Of a stretch of 35,706 nucleotides of DNA, positions 8,585 through 18,768 are shown piece by piece (position 1 is the first letter of the stretch; each line of letters opens with the position of its first letter). The stretch is from Wohlfahrtiimonas populi. Its GTDB lineage: Bacteria; Pseudomonadota; Gammaproteobacteria; Cardiobacteriales; Wohlfahrtiimonadaceae. Location of the stretch: assembly GCF_002006795.1 (NCBI RefSeq), contig NZ_MVDN01000009.1, positions 62,953 to 98,658 of the forward strand, written 5' to 3'. Made by a program: the position numbers and the translations under genes. The notes beneath the pieces are model-generated. The model made no database searches and was not told the DNA's origin. It saw only the letters and a program-made list of their open reading frames with translations.

Positions 8585-8630
8585 TACTGTATAAAATTAA
8601 TTTTTAAAAACTTCTGAAATTGCCATTTAC

Positions 8631-9809
8631 ATGATAAAAGAAAGAAATACACCATTGCCCAGTACGTTATATATGATTGGCTTCTTCTTAGTTGCTGCCA
8701 ATTTGCGCGCGCCCATTACTGGGGTTGGCCCATTAGCAGATACTATTCAACAATATTTTCAAATATCTCCATCACTCATTGGCTTATTGAATACCACCCC
8801 TTTATTAATTTTTGGCTTATTATCGCCATTAGCTATCTTTGGGCAACGCATTGGCATTGAGCGCATGATACTCATTGCACTGATGATATTAATGATAGGA
8901 ATATTACTGCGCTCACAAGGTAGTTTATCCATGCTGTTTATTGGCTCAATTGTATTATCGACAGGCATTGCAATTGGCAATGTTTTACTACCTGCTTTAA
9001 TTAAGCGTGATTTTTCTAGTTACATCAGCCAAATGAGCACAGCCTACTCTATTACATTTGGACTGACAGCAGCCATTGCTTCAGGCATTACAGTACCTTT
9101 ATCCATCATTTTGACAGGACAATGGCGAAGTGCATTAGCCATTTGGGCAATTTTGGCATTCATTGCCATTATATTTTGGTTACCTAATCTTAAACGCCAT
9201 AATATTACGCCTAAAACTTCCATCAATACTCAACCTAAAAGCATAGCCATTTGGCGCTCGCCCATTGCTTGGCAAGTGACAGGATTCATGGGGTTACAAT
9301 CACTGACTTTTTATGTCACGATTGGCTGGTTTCCCACGTATTTAAAATCTCATGATATATCATTAAGTGCTTCTGGCTGGCTACTTACACTGTTTCAAGT
9401 CATTTCATTATTTGCAGGGGCAGCGATCCCATTCATGATGCGCATTACTAAAGATCAGCGCATGATTGCTATCTTTGCATCATTATCATCTTTGACTGGT
9501 ATTCTTGGGATTTTCTTCTTACCAAAGCTTGCCATCATCTGGTTTGCAATTGGCGGGATTGGTAGCGGTATCAGTATTATCTTAGCATTAATGTTTATCA
9601 GTTTACGCTCTAGCAATCATCAGCAAACAACACAATTATCTATCATGGCACAATCCATTGGTTATTTAATTGCTGCAACTGGGCCATTCTTATTTGGTCT
9701 ATTATTTGAGATTTTCAATGCTTGGTCTGCATCTTTCACTGTATTCATTATTTTAGTGATATTACAAACAGTTTTAGGTTGCTTAGCGGGTCGAAATCAA
9801 ACTATTTAA
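8631..9809 (+). CDS. MFS transporter of the CynX/NimT (YeaN) family
   Basis: A 392-residue, 12-span inner-membrane transporter. Family signatures are NLRAPITGVGPLADTI near the N-terminus, GNVLLPALIKRDF around residue 120, IWRSPIAWQVTGFMGLQSL at the start of the second half, and a C-terminus ending in AGRN. These resemble E. coli YeaN/NimT (2-nitroimidazole export) more than the cyanate carrier CynX; the actual substrate is unknown. ATG at 8631 with a poor Shine-Dalgarno. It is divergent from pobA and terminated by a strong hairpin, so it is a single-gene unit. A role in moving an aromatic compound related to pobA is possible but only suggested by position. Confidence 0.82.
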   Translation: MIKERNTPLPSTLYMIGFFLVAANLRAPITGVGPLADTIQQYFQISPSLIGLLNTTPLLIFGLLSPLAIFGQRIGIERMILIALMILMIGILLRSQGSLSMLFIGSIVLSTGIAIGNVLLPALIKRDFSSYISQMSTAYSITFGLTAAIASGITVPLSIILTGQWRSALAIWAILAFIAIIFWLPNLKRHNITPKTSINTQPKSIAIWRSPIAWQVTGFMGLQSLTFYVTIGWFPTYLKSHDISLSASGWLLTLFQVISLFAGAAIPFMMRITKDQRMIAIFASLSSLTGILGIFFLPKLAIIWFAIGGIGSGISIILALMFISLRSSNHQQTTQLSIMAQSIGYLIAATGPFLFGLLFEIFNAWSASFTVFIILVILQTVLGCLAGRNQTI

Positions 9810-9822
9810 GCATAAATACGAC

Positions 9823-9850
9823 AAAGCCAGTTCATAGAACTGGCTTTTTT
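9823..9850 (+). terminator. Rho-independent terminator
   Basis: An 11-bp stem (AAAGCCAGTTC / GAACTGGCTTT) with a 3-base loop runs into TTTTTT on the + strand, 14 bases after the exporter stop. It also lies at the end of the facing minus-strand gene but has little U-tract in that direction. Confidence 0.88.
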
Positions 9851-9852
9851 GA

Positions 9853-10101
9853 TTACTCTTCAGCTTTCCACTGATTATCCAATAATTGCTCTTGGATATT
9901 TTTCACAAACTCTTCTAAGTCTGCGCGAGTCATTTCCATACGAGAGCCATAACGCTCATTTTCGATGGAAGTTGCATGTTCAATCACGAACTTATCTTCG
10001 TCTTCTTTGATTAAACTGAATTCTTCAGCATTCTTGTCCATACATCTAAAACCCACCATTTGGATATTATTATAGACAACATTTTTATTCAGTTCTGACA
10101 T
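9853..10101 (-). CDS. Small acidic protein of unknown function
   Basis: An 82-residue protein without signal peptide or membrane span; it is rich in Glu and Asp and predicted cytoplasmic. The order is an N-terminal strand-like part (NVVYNNIQMVGFRCMD), a charged middle and a C-terminal amphipathic helix (TRADLEEFVKNIQEQLLDN). I do not recognise the family. The ATG is backed by AGAGG eight bases upstream, and codon use looks like a real gene. It lies downstream of another small gene on the same strand but 118 bases apart, so it probably has its own promoter. Confidence 0.65.
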   Translation of the reverse strand: MSELNKNVVYNNIQMVGFRCMDKNAEEFSLIKEDEDKFVIEHATSIENERYGSRMEMTRADLEEFVKNIQEQLLDNQWKAEE

Positions 10102-10219
10102 AGTAAACCTCTTTCATCCGTTTAAAAACAGGCGACATTATAACTTCTTCGATTAAAAAAATCTGATTTTAATTTACAATGGCTAACATTGGGAGTTTCG
10201 TACAACTATTTTAATTAAA

Positions 10220-10486
10220 CTAATGGATACTATTTTGCGCACCACCCACTGCGAATGCTAATAATATAAATACAATACCACCATATATAATTAAAATAAT
10301 TCCTTTAGCAAGCACATGCATTTTACTCTCAATTATAGGCATTAGTGAAATAGGCGTTAGCAGTAATCCTATATAGATAATAAGCATTGTTTGAAACAAT
10401 ATACCCAAGTAGAAAAAGATTATATTTCCCCATATAGGAAAACTCAGCAATAAAAGAGCACGAAGTAACTTCTTAAAATCTTCCAT
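10220..10486 (-). CDS. Small membrane protein of unknown function
   Basis: An 88-residue protein with about three hydrophobic segments (roughly residues 8-25, 27-51 and 58-82) and a short charged N-terminus (MEDFKKLLR). The ATG is preceded by AAGGAATT at good spacing. No family is recognised. It lies after the terminator of the dctPQM operon on the same strand. The sequence is more AT-rich than its neighbours. Confidence 0.6.
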   Translation of the reverse strand: MEDFKKLLRALLLLSFPIWGNIIFFYLGILFQTMLIIYIGLLLTPISLMPIIESKMHVLAKGIILIIYGGIVFILLAFAVGGAQNSIH

Positions 10487-10544
10487 TTATAATTCCTTTT
10501 TTATCATCAATTTATTGTTATTATTCTACTTCTACTCATACAAT

Positions 10545-10573
10545 AAAAGCCCAATATATTCTATTGGGCTTTT
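10545..10573 (-). terminator. Terminator of the dctPQM operon
   Basis: A perfect 12-bp stem (AAAAGCCCAATA / TATTGGGCTTTT) with a 5-base loop, 44 bases past the dctM stop codon, continues with U-rich sequence on the minus strand. Confidence 0.85.
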
Positions 10574-10616
10574 AAATATAATCTACTTAATTATTAAATA
10601 ATCATTTGATTAATTA

Positions 10617-11900
10617 CTATTTCGCATTCAATAAATTTGGTAAACCTAAAGAAATGGATGGAATATAAGTAATCAATATTAAGAAGAATAATAAGATTAA
10701 TAACCAAGGCATTGCTGCTTTGATTGTGCGTGTGATTGGCATGCCTGTCACAGCAGACGTTACGAACAAGTTCAATCCAACTGGCGGTGTGATTAAACCA
10801 ATCTCCATATTCACAACCATAATGATGCCTAAATGAATAGGATCAATGCCTAATTCTGTCGAAATAGGGAAGAAAATTGGTGCCAAAATCATGATAACTG
10901 CTGAAGGCTCCATGAAGCTACCTGCAATCAATAACACAATATTTACAATCACTAAGAACATCCAAGGTGATAAGCCTTGTGCTGTTACCCAAGCTGCAAT
11001 GGATTGAGGAATTTGCTCTGTTGTTAAAACATGTGCGAACAACATCGCATTGGCAATGATGAACATTAGCATCACTGTCATCTTGCCTGATTCCAACATC
11101 ACTTTAGGGAAATCGCGAATACCCATATCTTTATAGATAAAGAGCGCAACCAATGCAGAGTAAACTGCCGCAACTGCTGCTGCTTCTGTTGGCGTATACA
11201 TGCCTGAGTAAATACCACCCAAGATGATCACCATCAACAATAAGCCCCACAATGCGCGTCTAAAAGATGTAATCCACTCTTTAAACGTTGCTCGAGGTTG
11301 TGCTGGGAATTTCTTAATGCGCGCTACGATATAGATCGCAACCATCAAAGCAACACCCAATAACAGACCTGGCACAATACCTGCGATGAACATTTTACCT
11401 ACGGATTGCTCAGTTGCCGCTGCATATACAACCATTACAATAGATGGTGGAATCAAAATCCCCAATGTACCTGCATTACAAACAATCCCTGCACCAAACT
11501 CTTTTGGGTAACCTGATTTAACCATGCCAGCAATTGCAATTGAACCAACTGCTGCAACTGTTGCTGGACTTGAGCCTGACAATGCTGCAAACAACATACA
11601 TGCCAAAACTGCACCAATCGCTAAACCACCACGAACATGGCCAACACACGTATTTGCAAAGTCGATCAAACGGCGAGCAACGCCACCTGTTGTCATGAAT
11701 GCACCTGCAATCAAGAAGAATGGAATTGCTAATAATGTTGTGTGCTCTGATGTTTCAAACATCTTAATTACCAAGCTGCGTGGTGAATCAGGGCTAAAGA
11801 ACATAATCGTTAATGCACTGGATAAACCCAATGAAATTGCAACTGGCACACCAATTAACATTAAAACAAACAATAGAATGAATAAAAAGGCAATAGTCAT
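10617..11900 (-). CDS. dctM: C4-dicarboxylate TRAP transporter large permease subunit
   Basis: A 427-residue, roughly 12-span inner-membrane protein that forms the sodium-driven translocation channel of a TRAP transporter. It has the DctM-type pattern: N-terminal LFVLMLIGVPVAISLGLS, then the ALSGSSPATVAAVGSIAI loop, GTLGILIPPSIVMVVYA and, in the second half, GLITPPVGLNLFV, the two re-entrant loop regions. The length is standard. The ATG overlaps the TAA of dctQ by one base (TAATG) with an AAGGAG ribosome site, so translation is coupled. Last gene of dctPQM. Confidence 0.93.
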   Translation of the reverse strand: MTIAFLFILLFVLMLIGVPVAISLGLSSALTIMFFSPDSPRSLVIKMFETSEHTTLLAIPFFLIAGAFMTTGGVARRLIDFANTCVGHVRGGLAIGAVLACMLFAALSGSSPATVAAVGSIAIAGMVKSGYPKEFGAGIVCNAGTLGILIPPSIVMVVYAAATEQSVGKMFIAGIVPGLLLGVALMVAIYIVARIKKFPAQPRATFKEWITSFRRALWGLLLMVIILGGIYSGMYTPTEAAAVAAVYSALVALFIYKDMGIRDFPKVMLESGKMTVMLMFIIANAMLFAHVLTTEQIPQSIAAWVTAQGLSPWMFLVIVNIVLLIAGSFMEPSAVIMILAPIFFPISTELGIDPIHLGIIMVVNMEIGLITPPVGLNLFVTSAVTGMPITRTIKAAMPWLLILLFFLILITYIPSISLGLPNLLNAK

Positions 11901-12574
11901 TAGATCACTCCTTTCTCTTCATTGTGTTTAACATCTTCTAGCGCCAAAGCATCCGCTGCTTCATCCGCTAAACCTAAAGAATTTTGTTGATGAGTCACAA
12001 TACGATAGCCAATTTCTAAATAACGCCACATTAATAAGAAGAAGCCGATCGGAACGATAATCGTCAACTGCCAACGCATAATGCCAAAACGATCCAAGCC
12101 TTCAGCCATCGTGCTTAAATTGTAGAAGTTCATCACCCAATCAATACTTGCATAAAGCATGATTGCACCGTATGCCAAACAAGCGCCTAATCCTAAATAT
12201 GCCAAAATGCGTTGTGTCGTTGTATTAAAAACTTTAACCAATGCATCCACACCAATATGCCCGCCAACACGAACACCGTATGACATACAAAAGAAAATTA
12301 GCCACGCAAAACATGCTTTTGTGAATTCATTGGACCAGCTGAATGAGCTTGCCAAATCCATCATGTAATCACCAGCATCCAACAAGAAATTTTCTAGCTT
12401 TGATTCTTCTTCCCCTGCTACCCAATCTGCCAATTTATAAAATGGCATATAGAGATTGTTCAACATCGTATAAATAAATGTAACAAGCGTCATGGCTGTG
12501 AGGATAAAGACCATCATAAAGATTTCTGTCTTTTGCCACAATTTGTCCATGAAGCGATAAGCTTTAATAAACAT
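11900..12574 (-). CDS. dctQ: C4-dicarboxylate TRAP transporter small permease subunit
   Basis: A 224-residue inner-membrane protein with four predicted spans (about 18-38, 88-106, 122-145, 168-188) that partners DctM. It contains the family's FFCMSYGVRVGGHIGVDALV segment, where a conserved R-x-G-x-H-I-x-V-D pattern marks the DctQ fold. A somewhat long cytoplasmic or periplasmic loop lies between spans one and two, as in C4-dicarboxylate DctQ proteins. ATG is preceded by AAGGA. The gene is 107 bases downstream of dctP, with a stem-loop between. Confidence 0.9.
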   Translation of the reverse strand: MFIKAYRFMDKLWQKTEIFMMVFILTAMTLVTFIYTMLNNLYMPFYKLADWVAGEEESKLENFLLDAGDYMMDLASSFSWSNEFTKACFAWLIFFCMSYGVRVGGHIGVDALVKVFNTTTQRILAYLGLGACLAYGAIMLYASIDWVMNFYNLSTMAEGLDRFGIMRWQLTIIVPIGFFLLMWRYLEIGYRIVTHQQNSLGLADEAADALALEDVKHNEEKGVI

Positions 12575-12603
12575 TAGATTTCCTTCTTGATCTAGAACGC
12601 AAT

Positions 12604-12634
12604 AAACCCCTGATATTTTTAATATTAGGGGTTT
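12604..12634 (-). promoter_or_regulatory. Intercistronic stem-loop between dctP and dctQ
   Basis: AAACCCCT and AGGGGTTT form an 8-bp core that extends with ATATT/AATAT across a single-base bulge on each side. The U-tract on the minus strand is short (TTTATT). Such elements between a binding-protein gene and its permease genes usually lower distal expression or protect the proximal mRNA, giving excess binding protein. Confidence 0.6.
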
Positions 12635-12681
12635 TCCCTGCCAAAGCAGCTAATAACTATTGCGAAAGATCATTCTCTTAA

Positions 12682-13728
<1,047 letters not shown>

Positions 13729-13778
13729 TTAATCCCCGACAATTCAGATAATCGACCTTGTTATATTATTTTTTGAGT

Positions 13779-13800
13779 CAATATCGAAAACGACAATATC
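13779..13800. promoter_or_regulatory. Direct repeat in the dctP upstream region
   Basis: CAATATC occurs twice, 15 bases apart (13779-13785 and 13794-13800), about 87-108 bases upstream of dctP, with a TTGAC-like sequence next to it. It could be an activator site. The remaining sequence from 13693 to 13929 is AT-rich and holds no gene. Confidence 0.25.
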
Positions 13801-13929
13801 ATACAAAAAAGCAAATAAAAACATATTGGATTTTATTTTTTGAAAATTTCAATTGATAACATTATTTTTCATTGAGTTATACAAACAAATTACTACATGA
13901 TTATTACAATATAGATAATAAAAATAATA

Positions 13930-13964
13930 AAAAAACCTCAAAGATTTTATCTTTGAGGTTTTTT
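13930..13964. terminator. Strong terminator after the siderophore-import operon
   Basis: A perfect 16-bp stem (AAAAAACCTCAAAGAT / ATCTTTGAGGTTTTTT) with a 3-base loop and U-tracts on both strands. It lies 36 bases past the MFS gene stop and insulates dctP from the upstream operon. Confidence 0.9.
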
Positions 13965-13999
13965 CAATCAAATTATGTAATTTTTATGTTTACTGAACT

Positions 14000-15229
14000 T
14001 TACTCATTCACAATGAATATACGCTTGCAGAATAAGAGAATGAAAATCACCATCACTAAAGAAACAGCTGCTGATAATCCATAAACCCAGCCAAACCCAA
14101 AATGACTTGCTAATCGTAGCGATAAAAAGCTTGCGATGGATGCGCCTGTCATCATCACTGTATATTGTAAGGATGAATCGAGCGTTGCCATTTCCTTCCC
14201 TGCTTTATCCATAAATACTGCCATCACAGCAGGTAAAAGCAATGTATAACCGATGCTTAACACCATAATCTGCACAATGAATGCATTGTGATAAAACTTC
14301 GTTAACTCTTCCACAAAGATAAAAGAAGCCAACACAAATACTTGGGAGAACAAAATGCTGAAAATCATTGTGTAACGGCTTAAATGATGCATCATCCACC
14401 CTGAAATTGGGCTAGCAATCATACATAGAATTGGCAAATATACCGCTAAAATTGTTCCCACTTGTGCAGCATCAAAACCTTGGTCACTCAATACAGGAAT
14501 GAATGTTGTAGCTGTAAATGCATAAGGCATACACGATAAAATTAGCAAAATAAACCAGCGCCAACCAGTTGTAGGTTGCAACCAATAAGTCCAAATGCGC
14601 TTCAATAAATCACGCCAAGGCACTACTTTTTTCTGAGTACTTTGCTGTAATGATGGCTCACGATAGAAATAGAGCTGAATAAGCATAATGCATGATAAAA
14701 ATAACATTAATCCAACTGCAATATGCCAACCAAAATGCTGATAGAGATATAAAACTAAACCACCACCAATCATTCTGCCTGAACGTGCAGAAAGCACTTG
14801 CACAACACCACCAAAACCACGCTCACGATAACTCAAAATTGTGCTGTTTAAACCTAATGTTGCACTTGCAAGAAATATTCCCATAATACTGAGCACAAAA
14901 CAGATCACCAAGAGCCAATTAAATTGTTCTTTAATATCAATCCAAAACAGTGCAAACAGAGCCAAGAAAATAATACTATTACTCAATAACAGCCAAAACC
15001 TAAAATGCCCTGATTTATTATTCACTTGGTAGCACTCAATAATGAGTGATACCAATACTTGCACCAATTCTATGGAAGCCAACAAATACAATAAACTCAG
15101 CTGATTTAAAGAAAATCCACTCTGTTTTAAGATCGTCACAATACTGATCATGTAAAAACCAACCAATGTGATCTTAAAATTGCCCAAGCTTAATAGCAGG
15201 AACCAATCTCTACGTTTGATAGAACTCAT
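14000..15229 (-). CDS. MFS permease, probable siderophore transport protein (YbtX/RhtX-like)
   Basis: A 409-residue, 12-span inner-membrane MFS protein. The N-terminal LGNFKITLVGFYMISIVTILK and the loop SYRERGFGGVVQVLSARSGRMIGGG resemble siderophore-associated MFS proteins such as YbtX, RhtX and FptX, although I cannot exclude efflux. Position decides: it is the last gene of a same-strand run TonB receptor - ABC - ABC - MFS with spacers of 10, 21 and 13 bases, the set found in yersiniabactin-type uptake loci. AAGGAA precedes the ATG. It may move ferri-siderophore inward or recycle the apo-siderophore. Confidence 0.75.
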   Translation of the reverse strand: MSSIKRRDWFLLLSLGNFKITLVGFYMISIVTILKQSGFSLNQLSLLYLLASIELVQVLVSLIIECYQVNNKSGHFRFWLLLSNSIIFLALFALFWIDIKEQFNWLLVICFVLSIMGIFLASATLGLNSTILSYRERGFGGVVQVLSARSGRMIGGGLVLYLYQHFGWHIAVGLMLFLSCIMLIQLYFYREPSLQQSTQKKVVPWRDLLKRIWTYWLQPTTGWRWFILLILSCMPYAFTATTFIPVLSDQGFDAAQVGTILAVYLPILCMIASPISGWMMHHLSRYTMIFSILFSQVFVLASFIFVEELTKFYHNAFIVQIMVLSIGYTLLLPAVMAVFMDKAGKEMATLDSSLQYTVMMTGASIASFLSLRLASHFGFGWVYGLSAAVSLVMVIFILLFCKRIFIVNE

Positions 15230-15242
15230 GAATTATTTCCTT

Positions 15243-16994
15243 TTAAACCACATGTTGAGTTTGCCAAAATTCATAGTAGCGACCTTTTTGGTTGATTAAC
15301 TCATCATGCTTGCCTCGTTCAATGATTGCACCATCTTCCATTACTAAAATTTGGCTTGCACCCACAATTGTTGATAAGCGATGTGCGATCACTAAAATAG
15401 TTTTATTCACTAATAAAGCATCTAGCGCTCTTTGCACTAATAATTCATTTTTAGTATCCAAAGCCGCCGTTGGCTCATCCAGAATCAAAATCGGCGCATC
15501 TTTCAAAATGGCACGTGCAATCGCAATGCGTTGCTTTTCACCACCTGACAAGCTACTACCTAAATCAGATAAAACTGTTTGATAACCCAGTTTTGTGCGC
15601 ATAATGAAATCATGGCATTGTGCTTTTTCAGCCGCTGAGATTACTTCTTCATCCGTTGCTGTTGGCCTTGCCATGCGGATATTATTCAAAATTGTATCTT
15701 GGAATAGATAAACATCCTGAAACACTACAGAAACCATGCTCATCAACTGGTTTTGTGTCATATCACGAATGTCTATGCCACCAATTTTTACAGCCCCTTT
15801 AGTGACATCATCATGGCGCAAAATCATACGTGTTAATGTTGTTTTGCCTGAGCCTGAATACCCAACTAAAGCTGTGAAAGATTTTTCAGGAATCGTGACA
15901 TCAATATTTTGTAATGCAATCTTATCTTCGTTGTAAGCAAAATCCACATGATCAAATGTGATGTCATATTGTGTTGGCATATTTTTACACTCTTTTTCTG
16001 GTAAATCTTTTTGTGCCAACATGTGTTGTAGTTTTTCGCAACCAATCACAAAAATTTCCAAAAGCGATGACATTTGTACAAAGAAGTTCAATAAATCTGT
16101 CACACGCACAATGATCACCATTGCCGTTGCCAATAAAAAGAATGATGCACTATTACTTTGTACTAAAAAAATGCCTAATAACACAATGAGTATTAATCCC
16201 AACTGCACTGTGGATGTGATCATTAAGTTAGGGATTTCGCCTTTTTTCGTGCCATAAGCTTGAATTTTCGCAACATCGTGAGCAACTTCTGCAAATGTGC
16301 CTTGCTTATTTTGCACTTCACCTGTGGATTTTAATACATCTAAACCTTGAATGAATTCAATCGCCTCGCCTTTCAATTGTCCATTCGCTTCAGCTAAGAT
16401 ACTGAAACCACGGCGAAATGCTTTTCTACGCCAAAAGTACAAAGGAATTGCCATTGGGAAAACCAACAACATCACAACGGCAAATCGCCAATCGTAAATC
16501 ACCACTGCAATGGCTGCTGAAATTGGCACAATCATCGCGTAAATGATCGTTGTCATTAACATAAATCCATAACCAGCGGCTTCATTCACACTTTGCACTA
16601 ACACAGCGTTGATTTCGCCTGAACGCTGATTGCTCAAGCTTAATAATGGAATGCTGCGTAATTTTTCGCCCAATCGATGGCGCAATTCATGAATAGCTAA
16701 ATTTGCATAACCTTTTGTATCATAGCTTTCTGAAAACAGACGGCAGATTAAACTTAATACTAATAAGACGATCACAACGGTTAAAGACTTGCCCCATTCG
16801 CCACCATTCACTAAAGCTTCAAAGAATGGATATAGCATCGTCAAAGATATGCCAAAAAAGATGGCAGAAAATACACCAAAAATGAGACAACGGACTAAAA
16901 TCGGACGCTGTTTCCCTGCTGCCATCAGCAACTGATTCACAGTTCCCCAAACGCTATCCACACTTCTGGTTTCTTGATTAATATAATTTTTCAT
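15243..16994 (-). CDS. Half-size ABC transporter, siderophore import (YbtQ-like)
   Basis: A 583-residue fused membrane (six spans, residues about 35-320) and ATPase half-transporter. The nucleotide domain has Walker A GYSGSGKTT (about 376-384), signature LSGGEKQR (near 481), Walker B ILILDEPTAALD (near 500) and the H-loop AHRLST. This exporter-like architecture is used for import in YbtPQ and IrtAB, and the neighbouring TonB receptor and MFS genes favour that. It would form a heterodimer with the preceding half-transporter, 21 bases upstream. ATG start with AGGAAG at a rather long spacing of about 13 bases. Confidence 0.85.
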   Translation of the reverse strand: MKNYINQETRSVDSVWGTVNQLLMAAGKQRPILVRCLIFGVFSAIFFGISLTMLYPFFEALVNGGEWGKSLTVVIVLLVLSLICRLFSESYDTKGYANLAIHELRHRLGEKLRSIPLLSLSNQRSGEINAVLVQSVNEAAGYGFMLMTTIIYAMIVPISAAIAVVIYDWRFAVVMLLVFPMAIPLYFWRRKAFRRGFSILAEANGQLKGEAIEFIQGLDVLKSTGEVQNKQGTFAEVAHDVAKIQAYGTKKGEIPNLMITSTVQLGLILIVLLGIFLVQSNSASFFLLATAMVIIVRVTDLLNFFVQMSSLLEIFVIGCEKLQHMLAQKDLPEKECKNMPTQYDITFDHVDFAYNEDKIALQNIDVTIPEKSFTALVGYSGSGKTTLTRMILRHDDVTKGAVKIGGIDIRDMTQNQLMSMVSVVFQDVYLFQDTILNNIRMARPTATDEEVISAAEKAQCHDFIMRTKLGYQTVLSDLGSSLSGGEKQRIAIARAILKDAPILILDEPTAALDTKNELLVQRALDALLVNKTILVIAHRLSTIVGASQILVMEDGAIIERGKHDELINQKGRYYEFWQTQHVV

Positions 16995-17015
16995 AATAAT
17001 AAAATCACTTCCTAA

Positions 17016-18758
17016 TTAATGGTTTTGCGTCATTGTCCAGTTTTGCGTTTGTTGGTAATCATTCCACAATTGCTGATAAGCTTTGTTATCCTGCAATAAT
17101 GCTTGATGACTACCTTTTGCGATCACTTGGCCTTGATCCAAATAAACGATTTGATCTGCATCCACGATCGTGGATAAACGATGAGCGATCATAATCACAG
17201 TTTTATTCACCATTAGCTTTTGGAATGCTTGCATTAACAGTGCTTCATTTTTAGCATCCGAAAATGCCGTTGGCTCATCCAGCACCAAAATTGGACGATT
17301 CTGCAAAAATGCACGAGCGATGGTTAAGCGTTGCTTTTGCCCGCCTGATAATAACTGACCGCGCTCGCCCACTTTTGTTGCATATTGTTCTGGCAATGTC
17401 ATGATGAAATCGTGAATGTTGGCAAGTTTTGCAGCTTCAATCACTTGCTCATTTGTTGCCTTTAAGCCATAACGAATGTTATCGGCAATAGAGCATGAAA
17501 ATAAGAAACTATCTTGAAACACGAATGAACAGCGACTCATGAGATCATCTTGTTTCATATCACGAATATCCACATCGCCAATTTGAATGCTACCGCCTGT
17601 CACATCCCAAAATCTTGGCAAGAGATTAATCAATGTTGTTTTACCAGACCCTGAACTACCCACAATTGCTGTAAAGCTATGCTCAGGCACTTCAAAGCTC
17701 ACTTGAGTTAATACTGCATTACCATCTTCTTCATAAGCAAAAAAAATATTGTCATAGCGAATATTATGTTTCGTTGGCGATTTTGCATCCGCATCTGTAG
17801 GTTCAGCTAAACCTGCCATTGCTTCAATTTCCCAAATACGCTCAATGGATGCACGGGATTTTTCCAATAAACTGTGTAAACCCATATAAGGATGCAAGCT
17901 TTCTACAATGCCAGCAGCCAACATGAAATACAGCACCAAATCAATGAAATTCACATAGCCTTTCACATAGAAAATTGTGCCGATCACTAATAAAAATATC
18001 TGCATCGGCATGGGTGAAAATAGTGTACGCGCTAAGCGATTACCTAAACCGATTTTGCCAAGCCATGCTTGCATCACATTGTTGTAATTTTCTAAGGATT
18101 GCTGATAACGGCCAAATGAGCTATCACCTGCATCAAATGCACGAACAGTGCTCATACCTTGCACATATTCAATGATTGCAGAGTTCACTTGCGCCAATGA
18201 TTCCATGTATTGACGGCGGAATTGTCGACCACGACGCATTAAAATCTGTAATGCCACAAAAATTACCGCACAAAATGCAAAGACTGCCAAGGCAAACGGC
18301 CAATTGAAAATTAGTAATACAATGAAGATTAAAATTGGCGTCGCATAAGCTTCAGCTTTCAGTGGCGGTGCATCTGCAACATAAGAATGTAGCGCATGCA
18401 CATCATCCAATAATACTTTTGCTAAACCGCCCGTGCCCACATTACGCACATAACCAATCGGCAATTGGCTAATTTTCGTAGCTAATCGTGCGCGCAATAC
18501 TTCTTCTAATTCAAAAGCACCATAATGAGCCTGATCATGTGCTTTGATTTTCAATGTGTAATAAATGATTGAAAACAAAAATAATGCCGCTGTTAAACCA
18601 TAAGCATAGCCAAACTTCTGCTCTGATAATGCCCATATGATTGCCAGCATCATCAACCATAATCCCATTTTCATCGCTTGTGCAACAGATGCCATAACAA
18701 TGGATTTTCTCAACCAGCCCTGAATGGGCTGATAAATATCTTGATGTCGTAAACTCAT
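17016..18758 (-). CDS. Half-size ABC transporter, siderophore import (YbtP-like)
   Basis: A 580-residue half-transporter with six membrane spans (residues about 20-310) and a C-terminal ATPase: Walker A GSSGSGKTT (about 367-375), signature LSGGQKQR (near 468), Walker B ILVLDEPTAFSD (near 490), H-loop AHRLST. The D-loop reads FSD instead of the ALD seen in the partner, so the two ATP sites of the heterodimer are not equivalent. It sits 10 bases after the TonB receptor, in one operon. The likely job is to bring ferri-siderophore, received from the receptor, across the inner membrane. Confidence 0.85.
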   Translation of the reverse strand: MSLRHQDIYQPIQGWLRKSIVMASVAQAMKMGLWLMMLAIIWALSEQKFGYAYGLTAALFLFSIIYYTLKIKAHDQAHYGAFELEEVLRARLATKISQLPIGYVRNVGTGGLAKVLLDDVHALHSYVADAPPLKAEAYATPILIFIVLLIFNWPFALAVFAFCAVIFVALQILMRRGRQFRRQYMESLAQVNSAIIEYVQGMSTVRAFDAGDSSFGRYQQSLENYNNVMQAWLGKIGLGNRLARTLFSPMPMQIFLLVIGTIFYVKGYVNFIDLVLYFMLAAGIVESLHPYMGLHSLLEKSRASIERIWEIEAMAGLAEPTDADAKSPTKHNIRYDNIFFAYEEDGNAVLTQVSFEVPEHSFTAIVGSSGSGKTTLINLLPRFWDVTGGSIQIGDVDIRDMKQDDLMSRCSFVFQDSFLFSCSIADNIRYGLKATNEQVIEAAKLANIHDFIMTLPEQYATKVGERGQLLSGGQKQRLTIARAFLQNRPILVLDEPTAFSDAKNEALLMQAFQKLMVNKTVIMIAHRLSTIVDADQIVYLDQGQVIAKGSHQALLQDNKAYQQLWNDYQQTQNWTMTQNH

Positions 18759-18768
18759 ATCTCTACTC

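Noticed and set aside
11524-11931. 135-codon + strand open frame opposite dctM and dctQ
   Set aside because: It is a shadow of the well-supported dctM and dctQ frames, with no family features.
13872-14084. 70-codon + strand open frame near the operon terminator
   Set aside because: It reads through the strong bidirectional terminator at 13930-13964 and into the MFS gene; composition is low-complexity Asn/Lys.
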